Positions 24,668-33,600 of a DNA stretch of 64,000 nucleotides are shown here, in pieces. Position 1 is the stretch's first letter. Each line of letters begins with the position of its first letter. The position numbers and the translations under genes were made by a program. The notes under the pieces were generated by a model that searched no databases, was not told the origin of the DNA, and saw nothing but the letters and a program-made list of their open reading frames with translations. Source of the DNA: Bacteroidota bacterium. GTDB lineage: Bacteria; Bacteroidota; Bacteroidia; Cytophagales; Cyclobacteriaceae. The DNA is taken from NCBI GenBank assembly GCA_023412765.1, contig JAEZBX010000062.1:1-64000 (forward strand). The letters run 5' to 3'.

Positions 24668-26836
24668 ATGTCGATGTCATTCCTTAAACATTTAGTAATT
24701 CTACTGGTGCTAGCAACGTCGCCAGTCTTCGCAGAAGATGGATACAGACTTTGGCTGCGATACGATCTCATCAAAGATGTGAAACTGAGAACCGAATATG
24801 CGTCTGCATTTAATGAGATCGTGTTACCAAAGGAGACCGAAATCTTAAAAAGCGCAACTGCCGAACTCAGACTGGCTATAGGTGGCTTAATAGGAAAGGC
24901 TCCAACCACCGGCAAAATGATTTCGAAATCGGGATCTGTAGTATTAGGAACTGCAGGGGCTCCTGTAATTGCTTCATTGAATTTATCGGACAAGTTAAGT
25001 GAGCTCGGCGCGGAGGGTTATTATATCTTTTCAACTACTATTAACGGAAAAAAGAGCATTGTCATAGCCGCAAATAATGACGCGGGAGTATTGTATGGAA
25101 CGTTTCACCTGATCAGGTTGCTTCAGACATCGCAGAGCATTAAATCTTTGTCGATCCAAAATTCGCCAAAGATCCAACATCGGATATTAAATCACTGGGA
25201 TAATCTCGATCGAACAGTAGAGCGCGGATATGCCGGGTTCTCCTTGTGGGACTGGCATAAATTACCCGACTATCTTGATCCCCGCTATGTTGATTATGCT
25301 CGAGCCAATGCGTCAATCGGAATTAATGGAACGGTGCTCACTAATGTAAATTCCAATGCACAAATCCTTACCGAACCGTATTTGAAGAAGGTCGCGGCAC
25401 TAGCTGATGTTTTCCGTCCTTATGGAATCAGAGTTTACCTCACAGCGCGATTCAGCGCACCGGTAGAAATAGGTGGCCTGTCGACAGCAGATCCTCTCGA
25501 TCCAAATGTACAGCAGTGGTGGAAGAAGAAAATTGATGAAATCTACACCCACGTTCCTGATTTTGGAGGTTTCGCGGTTAAGGCGAATTCGGAAGGTCAG
25601 CCGGGCCCTCAAAGTTACAACCGAACCCATGCAGATGGTGCAAACCTGCTCGCCGATGCTTTAGCTCCTCACAACGGTATCGTTATGTGGCGGGCGTTTG
25701 TCTACGATAATAAGGTACCGGAAGATAGAGCCAAACAAGCCTACAACGAATTCAAACCTCTCGACGGAAAATTCAGGAAAAATGTAATGGTGCAAGTAAA
25801 GAATGGTCCTATCGACTTTCAGCCGCGTGAACCTTTTCATCCGTTGTTTGGAGCAATGCCGCAAACACCTATCAATGTTGAATTTCAGCTGACACAGGAA
25901 TACCTGGGCTTCGCTACCCATCTTGTCTACCTGGCACCACTCTTTAAGGAATGCCTCGACGCTGATACATATTCTAAGGGGAAAGGATCATATGTCTATA
26001 AGGTGATCGATGGTTCGTTGGAAAATCACTCGCTGACCGGTATAGCTGGCGTTGCAAATATTGGGAACGACCGAAATTGGTGCGGACATCCTTTTGCACA
26101 GGCAAATTGGTTTGCATATGGACGGTTGGCGTGGGATCCCACTTCGAGTTCTGAAGAGATCGCTGACCAATGGATCAAGATGACCTTTTCTCAAGATCCC
26201 CAGGTTGTGAAATCTTTGAAATCAATAATGCTTGCTTCCAGAGAAATTACTGTGAACTACATGACGCCGCTAGGGTTGCACCATATTATGGGATGGGACC
26301 ATCACTATGGACCTGGTCCGTGGATAAAAAATAAGCCCAGGGCGGACTGGACTTCGGTTTACTATCACAAGGCGGATAGTATTGGAATAGGATTCGATCG
26401 AACTAAAAATGGCAGTGGCGCTTTGCTTCAGTATGCGCCTGAAGTCCAACAACAATACAGTACATTAGATAATTGCCCTGAAAACTTGCTTTTATGGTTC
26501 CACCATGTATCATGGGACCAAAAAATGAAATCTGGAAGAACACTTTGGGAGGAGCTCTGCCACCGATACTATCAGGGAGCTGATTCGGTAAAGTGGATGA
26601 AACAATCCTGGGAAGCTTTGAAAGAAAAGATTGATCCGGATCGGTTTATCCAGGTGCAAAGTCTTCTTAACATTCAACATAAGGAGGCAATTTGGTGGCG
26701 AAATTCATGCGTCCTGTATTTTCAGACTTTCTCAAATAAGGAAATCCCGCTTGGTCTGGAGAAGCCTGAAAAATCATTGGAATATTATGAAAGTCTTCAA
26801 TTCCCTTTTGCACCTGGTATCAGACCCAAGTGGTAA
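24668..26836 (+). CDS. aguA: GH67 alpha-glucuronidase
   Basis: Releases (4-O-methyl-)glucuronic acid from the non-reducing end xylose of glucuronoxylo-oligosaccharides. 722 residues with a signal peptide (ending PVFAEDG), so the enzyme is probably periplasmic. The catalytic residues can be placed: the acid E309 in KANSEGQPG, and the pair D383 in GPIDFQPREPFHP and E411 in LTQEYLGF. Their spacing (74 and 28) is close to that known for the Cellvibrio enzyme. Other GH67 marks are the LNHWDNLDRTVERGYAG stretch, TVLTNVN and HHIMGWDHHYGPGPW. ATG 24668 or 24674 can be the start. The glucuronate set free feeds the pathway that contains UxuA. A strong terminator follows the stop. Confidence 0.95.
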   Translation: MSMSFLKHLVILLVLATSPVFAEDGYRLWLRYDLIKDVKLRTEYASAFNEIVLPKETEILKSATAELRLAIGGLIGKAPTTGKMISKSGSVVLGTAGAPVIASLNLSDKLSELGAEGYYIFSTTINGKKSIVIAANNDAGVLYGTFHLIRLLQTSQSIKSLSIQNSPKIQHRILNHWDNLDRTVERGYAGFSLWDWHKLPDYLDPRYVDYARANASIGINGTVLTNVNSNAQILTEPYLKKVAALADVFRPYGIRVYLTARFSAPVEIGGLSTADPLDPNVQQWWKKKIDEIYTHVPDFGGFAVKANSEGQPGPQSYNRTHADGANLLADALAPHNGIVMWRAFVYDNKVPEDRAKQAYNEFKPLDGKFRKNVMVQVKNGPIDFQPREPFHPLFGAMPQTPINVEFQLTQEYLGFATHLVYLAPLFKECLDADTYSKGKGSYVYKVIDGSLENHSLTGIAGVANIGNDRNWCGHPFAQANWFAYGRLAWDPTSSSEEIADQWIKMTFSQDPQVVKSLKSIMLASREITVNYMTPLGLHHIMGWDHHYGPGPWIKNKPRADWTSVYYHKADSIGIGFDRTKNGSGALLQYAPEVQQQYSTLDNCPENLLLWFHHVSWDQKMKSGRTLWEELCHRYYQGADSVKWMKQSWEALKEKIDPDRFIQVQSLLNIQHKEAIWWRNSCVLYFQTFSNKEIPLGLEKPEKSLEYYESLQFPFAPGIRPKW

Positions 26837-26881
26837 CACGAACGACGGTACACAATTTGAGATACTCTTTCTGGCTTATCC

Positions 26882-26948
26882 GCCTCAACGGAAAATAAAG
26901 CCTTGAGGCTTTTAAAACAGACGGTTTTGAAAGCCTCATCTTTTTTAA
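26882..26948 (+). terminator. Terminator with an overlapping alternative hairpin
   Basis: The main hairpin pairs TGAGGCTTT-T-AAAAC (26904-26918) with GTTTT-G-AAAGCCTCA (26924-26938), about 15 bp with one G-U, followed by TCTTTTTT. A preceding GCCTCAA (26882-26888) can instead pair with TTGAGGC (26903-26909), which would break the terminator stem. This is a three-segment, mutually exclusive layout located 45 bases after the GH67 stop. Confidence 0.75.
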
Positions 26949-27333
26949 CCCTCCTCCAATTGTTGCTTTTTGTCGCAAGTGTGGATTTTTTGTCCCATTG
27001 TGTACCAGTCACCATTCCTTACCATTCGAATTACCTGCTAATCTTAATTGACTTGACCAGGAAGTTTCAACTATCGGCTTTATTGGTTCAGCCCGTTCTA
27101 TATTACTAAGCCTATTCAGGAAAACCCGGATCCAATTTTATAACGGTTTGGCTACACGTCGAATATTTTTTTGAACAGAAACCATTCTTTCTTGTCATTT
27201 TATGGGGAAAAAAATTCATTGGTTCGGTGCAGATTCTACAGGTTTTGAGGGAAAACTGTCTTTGCATTACTCATTCTAAAGGGCACCATTTTTGACCATT
27301 TTGACGAAGTAAAAAACAAAAACCCTGATAGAT
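26949..27333. other. Gene-free stretch before the BON-domain gene
   Basis: No convincing gene. Short open frames occur (for example 26903-27109 on the plus strand) but start inside the terminator and have no recognisable features. The last 100 bases are A/T-rich and presumably hold the promoter of the BON gene; no motif was recognised. Confidence 0.5.
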
Positions 27334-28269
27334 ATGAGAAATAGAAGTCACAACAGGCGAGGTGTATTGAATACATCCAACCCTGACTGGAATGAGGACC
27401 GCGGAAGTTTCGGTCGTGGATATGGAAATCACGGATATGAAAGCGATCGTGGTAATTTCAATTATGGTAATGAAGGGAATTATGGTTATGGAACATCAAT
27501 AGGCGGACGTTATAGCGACTATGGTTCTGACAGGAATTATAACGAAAGAGGCAGATATGGTGAGAATCAATTCAGCCGCGACTCGGGATTTAATCGCGGA
27601 AGATATACGGGCGATCGCGATGAAGGATACGGATCTTCTAACGAATGGGGAGGATCCTCGGGCGACTACGGAAGGGACTATCTGAACTACGGAAGTGAGC
27701 GAGGTGCCAATGAACGGAGCCGCGACGACTATGATCGCTATAATAGAGAGGGAAGAAATTATAATCGCGGAGGTGGAAACTTCGGCGGTGGAAGCTATGG
27801 ATCGGATTACAACAGGAATCGGAGAGGGTATAATGAGGACCGCGATTGGTGGGACAAAACTTCGGACGAAGTGAGCTCATGGTTTGGTGATGAAGATGCA
27901 GAACGGAGAAGAGAAATGGATCGTCGCATGAGCGGCCAACATAGAGGAAAGGGCCCGAAGGGATATACACGTTCCGATGACAGAATCAAAGAAGATATTA
28001 ACGACCGGTTGAGTGACGATGTATTTGTAGACGCTTCATCTATTGATGTAACCGTGGACAAAGGGGAGGTCACATTGTCTGGAACTGTTAGTACCAGAAG
28101 TGAAAAGAGAAGGTCAGAGGATATCGCAGAACAGGTGTCCGGCGTGAAAAATGTAGAAAACAGATTGCGCCTTGTTTCAACAGTTTCGACGCAAGGAGGA
28201 TGGGGTTCTACGACTGAGTCGACAACTTCAGAAAGCAGCAGGGATAGTTCAAAGTCAAAAATATTCTGA
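27334..28269 (+). CDS. BON-domain protein with Gly/Tyr/Arg/Asn-rich N-region
   Basis: A protein of 311 residues. The first 190 are low-complexity, rich in G, Y, N, R, S and D (YGNHGYE, NYGYG, NYNRGGG-type words), and very likely disordered. A short conserved stretch around DWWDKTSDEVSSWFGDEDAERRR comes next, followed by one BON domain (about 215-282; IKEDINDRLSDD, ASSIDVTVDKGEVTLSGTV, VKNVENRLRL). BON domains bind phospholipid or other envelope partners and are found in osmotic-stress proteins such as OsmY. No signal peptide is seen, so it would be cytoplasmic or exported by another route. The SWFGDEDAERRR type of sequence is a recurring feature of stress-cluster proteins in this phylum, in my recollection. 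Confidence 0.8.
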   Translation: MRNRSHNRRGVLNTSNPDWNEDRGSFGRGYGNHGYESDRGNFNYGNEGNYGYGTSIGGRYSDYGSDRNYNERGRYGENQFSRDSGFNRGRYTGDRDEGYGSSNEWGGSSGDYGRDYLNYGSERGANERSRDDYDRYNREGRNYNRGGGNFGGGSYGSDYNRNRRGYNEDRDWWDKTSDEVSSWFGDEDAERRREMDRRMSGQHRGKGPKGYTRSDDRIKEDINDRLSDDVFVDASSIDVTVDKGEVTLSGTVSTRSEKRRSEDIAEQVSGVKNVENRLRLVSTVSTQGGWGSTTESTTSESSRDSSKSKIF

Positions 28270-28274
28270 CCTTT

Positions 28275-28298
28275 TAGGCCCGGTGAGAGCCGGGCCTA
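28275..28298. terminator. Perfect hairpin after the BON gene
   Basis: TAGGCCCGG (28275-28283) pairs with CCGGGCCTA (28290-28298) around a 6-nt loop. There is no U-tract on the plus strand, but the stem is preceded by CTTTT. It lies 6 bases past the stop and 31 bases before the next start, so it may attenuate read-through or protect the 3' end of the BON mRNA. Confidence 0.6.
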
Positions 28299-28328
28299 AT
28301 TCACGTCTTTACAAATTCATCCATCTTT

Positions 28329-28790
28329 ATGAAAAAATCCTCGGGCAAAACGCAAAAGCCAAGGGCTAAAGCGTCTCCATCGAAATCAGAAAATGCACCG
28401 GGCGAATACCCAGGTTACCCATTATATCCTTCGAGCGAAGACATTATGAATCGCGCAAATCGTTTAGATGTTGACGTAAATGCCGCAATCGAAGGGAATG
28501 GTCCGCAACAAACGGATCCGGCTCAAATCCCCGCAAAAGGTCCTGACGGTGATTCAGATTTGACCAAAGATGATTTTCAAGCACTCGGATCAGACGAGGT
28601 CGAATCAACTGGTGACGATGAAATTTTAGCAAATAGAAGTTGGCCCGTAGATTTTACGGCTAGCGAGTTGGATGTTCCGGGCAGCGAGGATGACGATTCG
28701 CAGGAGGAGATTGGGAGCGAAGACGAGGAAAATAACTCGTATAGCCTTGGCAGCGATCGTCACAGCGATTTGGACGAAAGTCGCTCATAG
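28329..28790 (+). CDS. Small acidic, probably disordered protein
   Basis: A protein of 153 residues: a short Lys-rich head (MKKSSGKTQKPRAKASPSK), then GEYPGYPLYPSSEDIMNRANRLDVD, and a strongly acidic tail rich in D, E, S and G (SEDDDSQEEIGSEDEENN, ending YSLGSDRHSDLDES). I have seen the YPxYPxSEDI and YSLGxDxHxDLDE pattern in other Bacteroidota small proteins, without an assigned function. No domain or membrane segment is seen. The neighbouring BON gene on the same strand suggests a shared stress context. Confidence 0.7.
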   Translation: MKKSSGKTQKPRAKASPSKSENAPGEYPGYPLYPSSEDIMNRANRLDVDVNAAIEGNGPQQTDPAQIPAKGPDGDSDLTKDDFQALGSDEVESTGDDEILANRSWPVDFTASELDVPGSEDDDSQEEIGSEDEENNSYSLGSDRHSDLDESRS

Positions 28791-29060
28791 CAATGAAATG
28801 TTATCTTTTAGGATAATTCTATAAAAAATACGTATACTTGACCTTTGGAGGAAGGGATGTTGCACAGTCCTCTCTAAATCTATTCCCTTTATCTTCTGTT
28901 GAGGCAAGCGGTGCACTAGTCAAAGTGTATTTGCCCTCATTTCCATACTTTAAGTTTGCTTAGCTGATGTGAACGCTTCAATGATGGGCAGTTTCTGCGG
29001 TGTCGGGTGAGCTGAATTTATCTCGGAGTCTATTATATGTTCTTTTTAAATGCGTAGTAT

Positions 29061-29459
29061 ATGCCTTATTTCACTAATGTTCTGTTAATAGATGACGATC
29101 ATGATGACCATGAGTTTTTTGTGGAAGCCGTGCGCGATCTTGACAGCTCTATTCAATGTTCAAGTATGTTTGATAGTGAAGAAGCGCTTAAATTTTTAAA
29201 GGGTGATCACCGTCAAAAACCAGACATAATAGTGCTCGATACAAATATGCCAAAGCTGAACGGTCGACAAATTCTCGCAGAAATCAAGAGCGATCCCAAT
29301 CTTAAAAGCATTCCCGTAGTGATGTACTCAAGTTTTTTTTCTGATAGAGACAACGATGAATTCACAAGAATGGGTGTGACTCGTTATCTGACCAAGCCTT
29401 CAAAACTGGGAGACTTCAAGATGTTGTTAAAGGAAATACTGACAAAGGAAAACGACTAG
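29061..29459 (+). CDS. Single-domain response regulator
   Basis: A REC-only protein of 132 residues. The acidic pocket is LIDDDHDDHEF, the phospho-acceptor is D60 in IVLDTNMPKLNG, the switch Ser is in VMYSS and the conserved Lys in YLTKPSKLG. There is no output domain, so it acts by protein contact, as a phosphate shuttle or as a kinase brake. The double-acid DDDHDDHEF head and the N-terminal start directly at the first strand are typical of Rcp1-like regulators. The stop codon shares the tetranucleotide CTAG (29456-29459) with the stop of the converging hybrid kinase gene, and those two may work together. Confidence 0.88.
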   Translation: MPYFTNVLLIDDDHDDHEFFVEAVRDLDSSIQCSSMFDSEEALKFLKGDHRQKPDIIVLDTNMPKLNGRQILAEIKSDPNLKSIPVVMYSSFFSDRDNDEFTRMGVTRYLTKPSKLGDFKMLLKEILTKEND

Positions 29460-30670
29460 GGCAGCGGGAGAGAAATAATAAATCGAGACCCGGAATTCAG
29501 ACTGCTGAGTGCAGCGATTGCACCATTATGCTGCTCAACAATTTTTTTGCACAACGCAAGGCCTATACCAGTTCCGGAAAATTCTGATTCATGGTGAAGT
29601 CTTTTAAACATTCCAAAGATATCTTCAGCATATTTTTGGTCGAATCCTATGCCATTGTCTTCTACAAAAATCCGGCAATAGTTTCTTTCGCGCGCGGTAG
29701 CGACCCCATTCTCCACACTAATCCTGATTTCAGGAGCGACATTTTTCCTGCAATACTTTAGTGCATTGTTTAAAAGATTATAGAAAAGCATTCGCATTAG
29801 TCGAGGGTTAACATAAAGCGACGGAAGTTTATCTACCGAAATCACTGCGTTCTTTGATTTGATCTCGTCGTCAATGTCCGCAACTATCTCCCGGACAATT
29901 TCATTCATGTCGCTGGTAACAAAATTAGGTTTGTCAATAGAAATTCTCGAGAAGGCTAAAATGTCGACAATCAATGCTTGCATTCGTTCTGCAGAACTTT
30001 GGATACGATTGATTAGCCTTATGTCGTCTTGCAATACATTCTGGTACTTTTGATAAAGCCTGTCACTGAACATAAGGATTTTTCGCAAGGGCTCCTGCAA
30101 ATCATGGGATGCCATGAAGGCAAATTGTTCGAGATCCTTGTTAGCGGATTCAAGACTATTAATGTTTTGAAGCAATTGACGGTTTAGCTGCAAAACTTTT
30201 TCCTCGGATGCCTTTCTGTCTTTTATTTCATTTTCAAGACTTCGATTGATAGCTATAAGCTTTTGTTCTTGCTCATGAAGCAGTCGCGTTTTCTTATACA
30301 ATTCAATGAGGACGCCAACCTTGGCTCGTAAAATATCAGGATTAATCGGTTTGTAAATGTAATCGACGGCACCGGTTTGATAGCCTTTGAACATATTTTC
30401 GTCACCGAAATTATTTGCAGTGATGAAAATAATCGGAATATGTTTCAGTTTTTCCCTCTCGTAAATAAGCGAAGCCGTTTCAAACCCATTAAGATTCGGC
30501 ATCTTAACATCCATAAGAATCATTGCAAAATCAAACTCGCTTAGCAAAATTTTTAAAGCCTGGCGTCCAGAGCCAGCTTTAACAAACTGATAGCCGTTGG
30601 GTTGAAGGATGGCTTCGATCGAGAGGAGGTTATCCTCCCGATCATCCACCAGCAAGATTTTTGGATGCAT
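29456..30670 (-). CDS. REC-histidine kinase hybrid (soluble)
   Basis: A 404-residue cytoplasmic protein. An N-terminal receiver (1-120; LLVDDREDNLLS, ILMDVKMPNLNG, DYIYKPINPD) is joined by a coiled coil (about 122-172) to a HisKA-type domain with FMASHDLQEPLRKI (H189) and an HATPase_c domain with DNGIGFDQKYAEDIFGMF and GTGIGLALCKKI. No transmembrane or PAS domain is present, so input comes by phosphorylation of its own receiver or by protein contact. It lies 11 bases downstream of the giant poly-HAMP kinase on the same strand, which strongly suggests an operon and a phosphorelay between them. Confidence 0.9.
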   Translation of the reverse strand: MHPKILLVDDREDNLLSIEAILQPNGYQFVKAGSGRQALKILLSEFDFAMILMDVKMPNLNGFETASLIYEREKLKHIPIIFITANNFGDENMFKGYQTGAVDYIYKPINPDILRAKVGVLIELYKKTRLLHEQEQKLIAINRSLENEIKDRKASEEKVLQLNRQLLQNINSLESANKDLEQFAFMASHDLQEPLRKILMFSDRLYQKYQNVLQDDIRLINRIQSSAERMQALIVDILAFSRISIDKPNFVTSDMNEIVREIVADIDDEIKSKNAVISVDKLPSLYVNPRLMRMLFYNLLNNALKYCRKNVAPEIRISVENGVATARERNYCRIFVEDNGIGFDQKYAEDIFGMFKRLHHESEFSGTGIGLALCKKIVEQHNGAIAALSSLNSGSRFIISLPLP

Positions 30671-30681
30671 ACAGCCTTCAG

Positions 30682-33600
30682 TTATTTACAAAACCATAAA
30701 CGCATGAGCGATAATAGTTGATCTATTTTTACCGGTTTGGTAATATAATCAGAGGCACCAGCTTCGATACATTTTAGACGGTCGCCCTTCATCGCCTTCG
30801 CGGTAACCGCAATAATAGGCAATGAACTGTTCTTGTGCTCACGCCTGATTTTTTGCGTCGTTTCGTAACCATCCATCTCCGGCATCATAATGTCCATCAA
30901 AACCATTTCGATTTTTGGATTTTCATTCAGTATGTTAATGGCTTCCTTTCCGCTCTCCGCAGTAACCACGTTGATGTTAAATCTCTCAAACACAGTTGTA
31001 AGCGCGAACAGGTTTCTCACGTCATCATCCACAACCAGAATATTCTTTCCGGTTAGTATGTCTTCTTTGTTGCGAATGTTTTCAATGATCCGTCTCTTTT
31101 CAGGTGCCAGGTCCTTGTGATTGATATGCAGATGCGAAACCGTCTCTTCCAATAGGTGCTCTATGGAATTCACACCTTTCACAACGAGGGAGCTGGCATT
31201 CTGATTTACATTGTTTAATTCGATCTTATTGAAATCTTTAGCAGAGTAAACAATAACCGGAGTAAGTTTCTTTTTCGAGCGACTGACTTCATGGATGAGA
31301 TCTGTTCCAGAAATATCTGGAAGCGTGTAATCCAGAATGATACAATCAAAATCTTCGCTCTTCACCAGCTCAATGGCTTCTTTTCCCGTCGGGGCAATCG
31401 TGACAGCAAGTGAATCCTCCTGGTGCATCTTTGCAATCTGTGATGAATCGAGTTCGTTATCCTCCACTACTAGCAGGCGTTTCGTACGCGGCGTCGAGTT
31501 GGAAACGATGTCGTCAAACAGTTCATTTAAAATATCATTGTCAAGCGGTTTGAGAAGAAAACTTCGTGCACCCCTCTTCAGGGCTAGCATACGGTTCTCT
31601 TCACCTGATATGACATGAATAGGGATGTGTCTATACGTAAGGTCGTTTCTCAATAGATCGATAACTTTCCAGCCACTGGTCTCGGGTAGTTTCACGTCCA
31701 ATGTGATGGCAATCGGTGAGAATCTGTTGATGAAGTCGAAAACTTCCAGGTAGTTAGTGGCAACAATTACTTTTAAGTCGTACTCATGTGCTTTATCTAT
31801 GATGATTTTTCCAAAACGGAGATCATCCTCCACTACCATCACTACTTTGTCTTCCGGTAAAATGTTACTTCGGTCATCGCCCGTCTCATTTATCATTTCA
31901 CTGACAATGTCAAGACTTCTCGATTCAATGCCATCATTGGTAATACGCAAATTGCCGAGGATGCTTTTGATTTCCCCCGAGTTTTGCGATTCCATATGCA
32001 AATGTTGAATAGCCTGAATACTCTGCGGTGCATTCTTTGGATCGATTGGCGGAACGCTGTCGATGGGAAGATACAACGTAAATGTACTGCCATATCCGGC
32101 TTGACTTTCCAATTCGATTGTGCCACCCAATAGTTCTGCAAGTCCCCGGCTAATTGAAAGACCAAGCCCCGTTCCTCCATACTTCCGGCTAGTAGAACCT
32201 TCGGCCTGTTGAAAGGCTTCAAAGATGATGGATTGTTTCTCTTGAGGAATACCAATACCTGTGTCGGTAATGGAGAAAGCTATAACTTTTTTCGCTCTGT
32301 CGAGATTTATATTACCAGGTTTCCAGGTGTTATGCGCTTCAGTGATCTTCAGGCATACTTCCCCTTTTTCTGTAAACTTGAATGCATTTGAAAGAAGGTT
32401 CTTAAGAATCTGGTTCAAGCGTTGGATATCAGTTTCCATTGCAGATGGAAGTGAATAGTCGGTCTCAATGCGGAATCTCAGATTCCTTGCTTCAGAAATC
32501 GGTTTGAAGGTTGTTTCAACAAACGAAGCGATTTCAGATATCCGAACCGTTGATATATTAGTAGATATAAACCCGGACTCAATCTTAGACAAGTCAAGTA
32601 TATCGTTGATCAGTTGGATCAAATCATCACCGCAAGAGTGAATCGTTTTTGCATAACGGATCTGTTTTTCGTTGAGATTGCCCTCTGCATTTTCATAAAG
32701 CTGCTGCGCAAGAATGAGCAAGCTGTTGAGCGGCGTTCTCAACTCGTGAGACATATTTGCGAGAAATTCGGATTTGTACTTTGACGTCAGGGTAAGTTGC
32801 TCGGCCTTTTCTTCCAGTGACTTCCGTGCTTCTTCCACTTCCTTGTTCTTCGCTTCTACTTCGTCTTTCTGTTTTACGAGCAGTAAAGCCTTATCTTGCA
32901 GTTCGTCATTAGTTCTTCTCAGCTCCTCCTGCTGTGTCTTGAGCTCACCGGCCAATGATTGTGATTGAGCAAGCAGTTCTTCAGTTCTTGAGTTGGTCTC
33001 GATGGTATTCAATACTATACCGATACTTTCTGTGAGCTGGCTAAGGAAGTCAAGGTGAGTTTCGCTAAACGTGTCAAGAGAAGCAAGTTCAATAACAGCT
33101 TTTACATCGTTCTCAAAGAGCACAGGAAGTATAATCAGGTTGGCTGGCTTGGCTTTTCCTAATCCCGAACTGATCTTAACATAACCCTGCGGAACATTCT
33201 TCAGCAAAATCCTTTCTTTTTCGAAAGCGCATTGTCCGACAAGGCCTTCACCAATTTCAAATTCCTTAGGTATATTTTTGTCTTCCTTATAAGCGTATGC
33301 TGCAAAGAGTTGCAGTTTTGTATTTTGAGTTTCGTCGTCTTGCTTCAGGATGTAGAAAGCGCCGTAGTGCGCCGTAACCACTTCTGCAAGTTCTGACAGG
33401 ATACGTTTGGTCACTGTGTTCAAATCCTTTTGTCCCTGCAACATTTGAGTAAACTTGGCAAGGTTGGATTTCAGCCAGTCCTGATCCTGATTTCTTAATG
33501 TAGTCTCGCGGAGATTGGTGATCATCTGGTTGATCGTATCCTTGAGTGCTTCCAACTCTCCTTTGGCATCCACCCTGATGGTACGCGTGAGATCTCCTTT

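Noticed and set aside
26903..27109. 68-residue plus-strand frame after the GH67 gene
   Set aside because: It begins inside the terminator stem and has no supporting features; composition looks random and hydrophobic.
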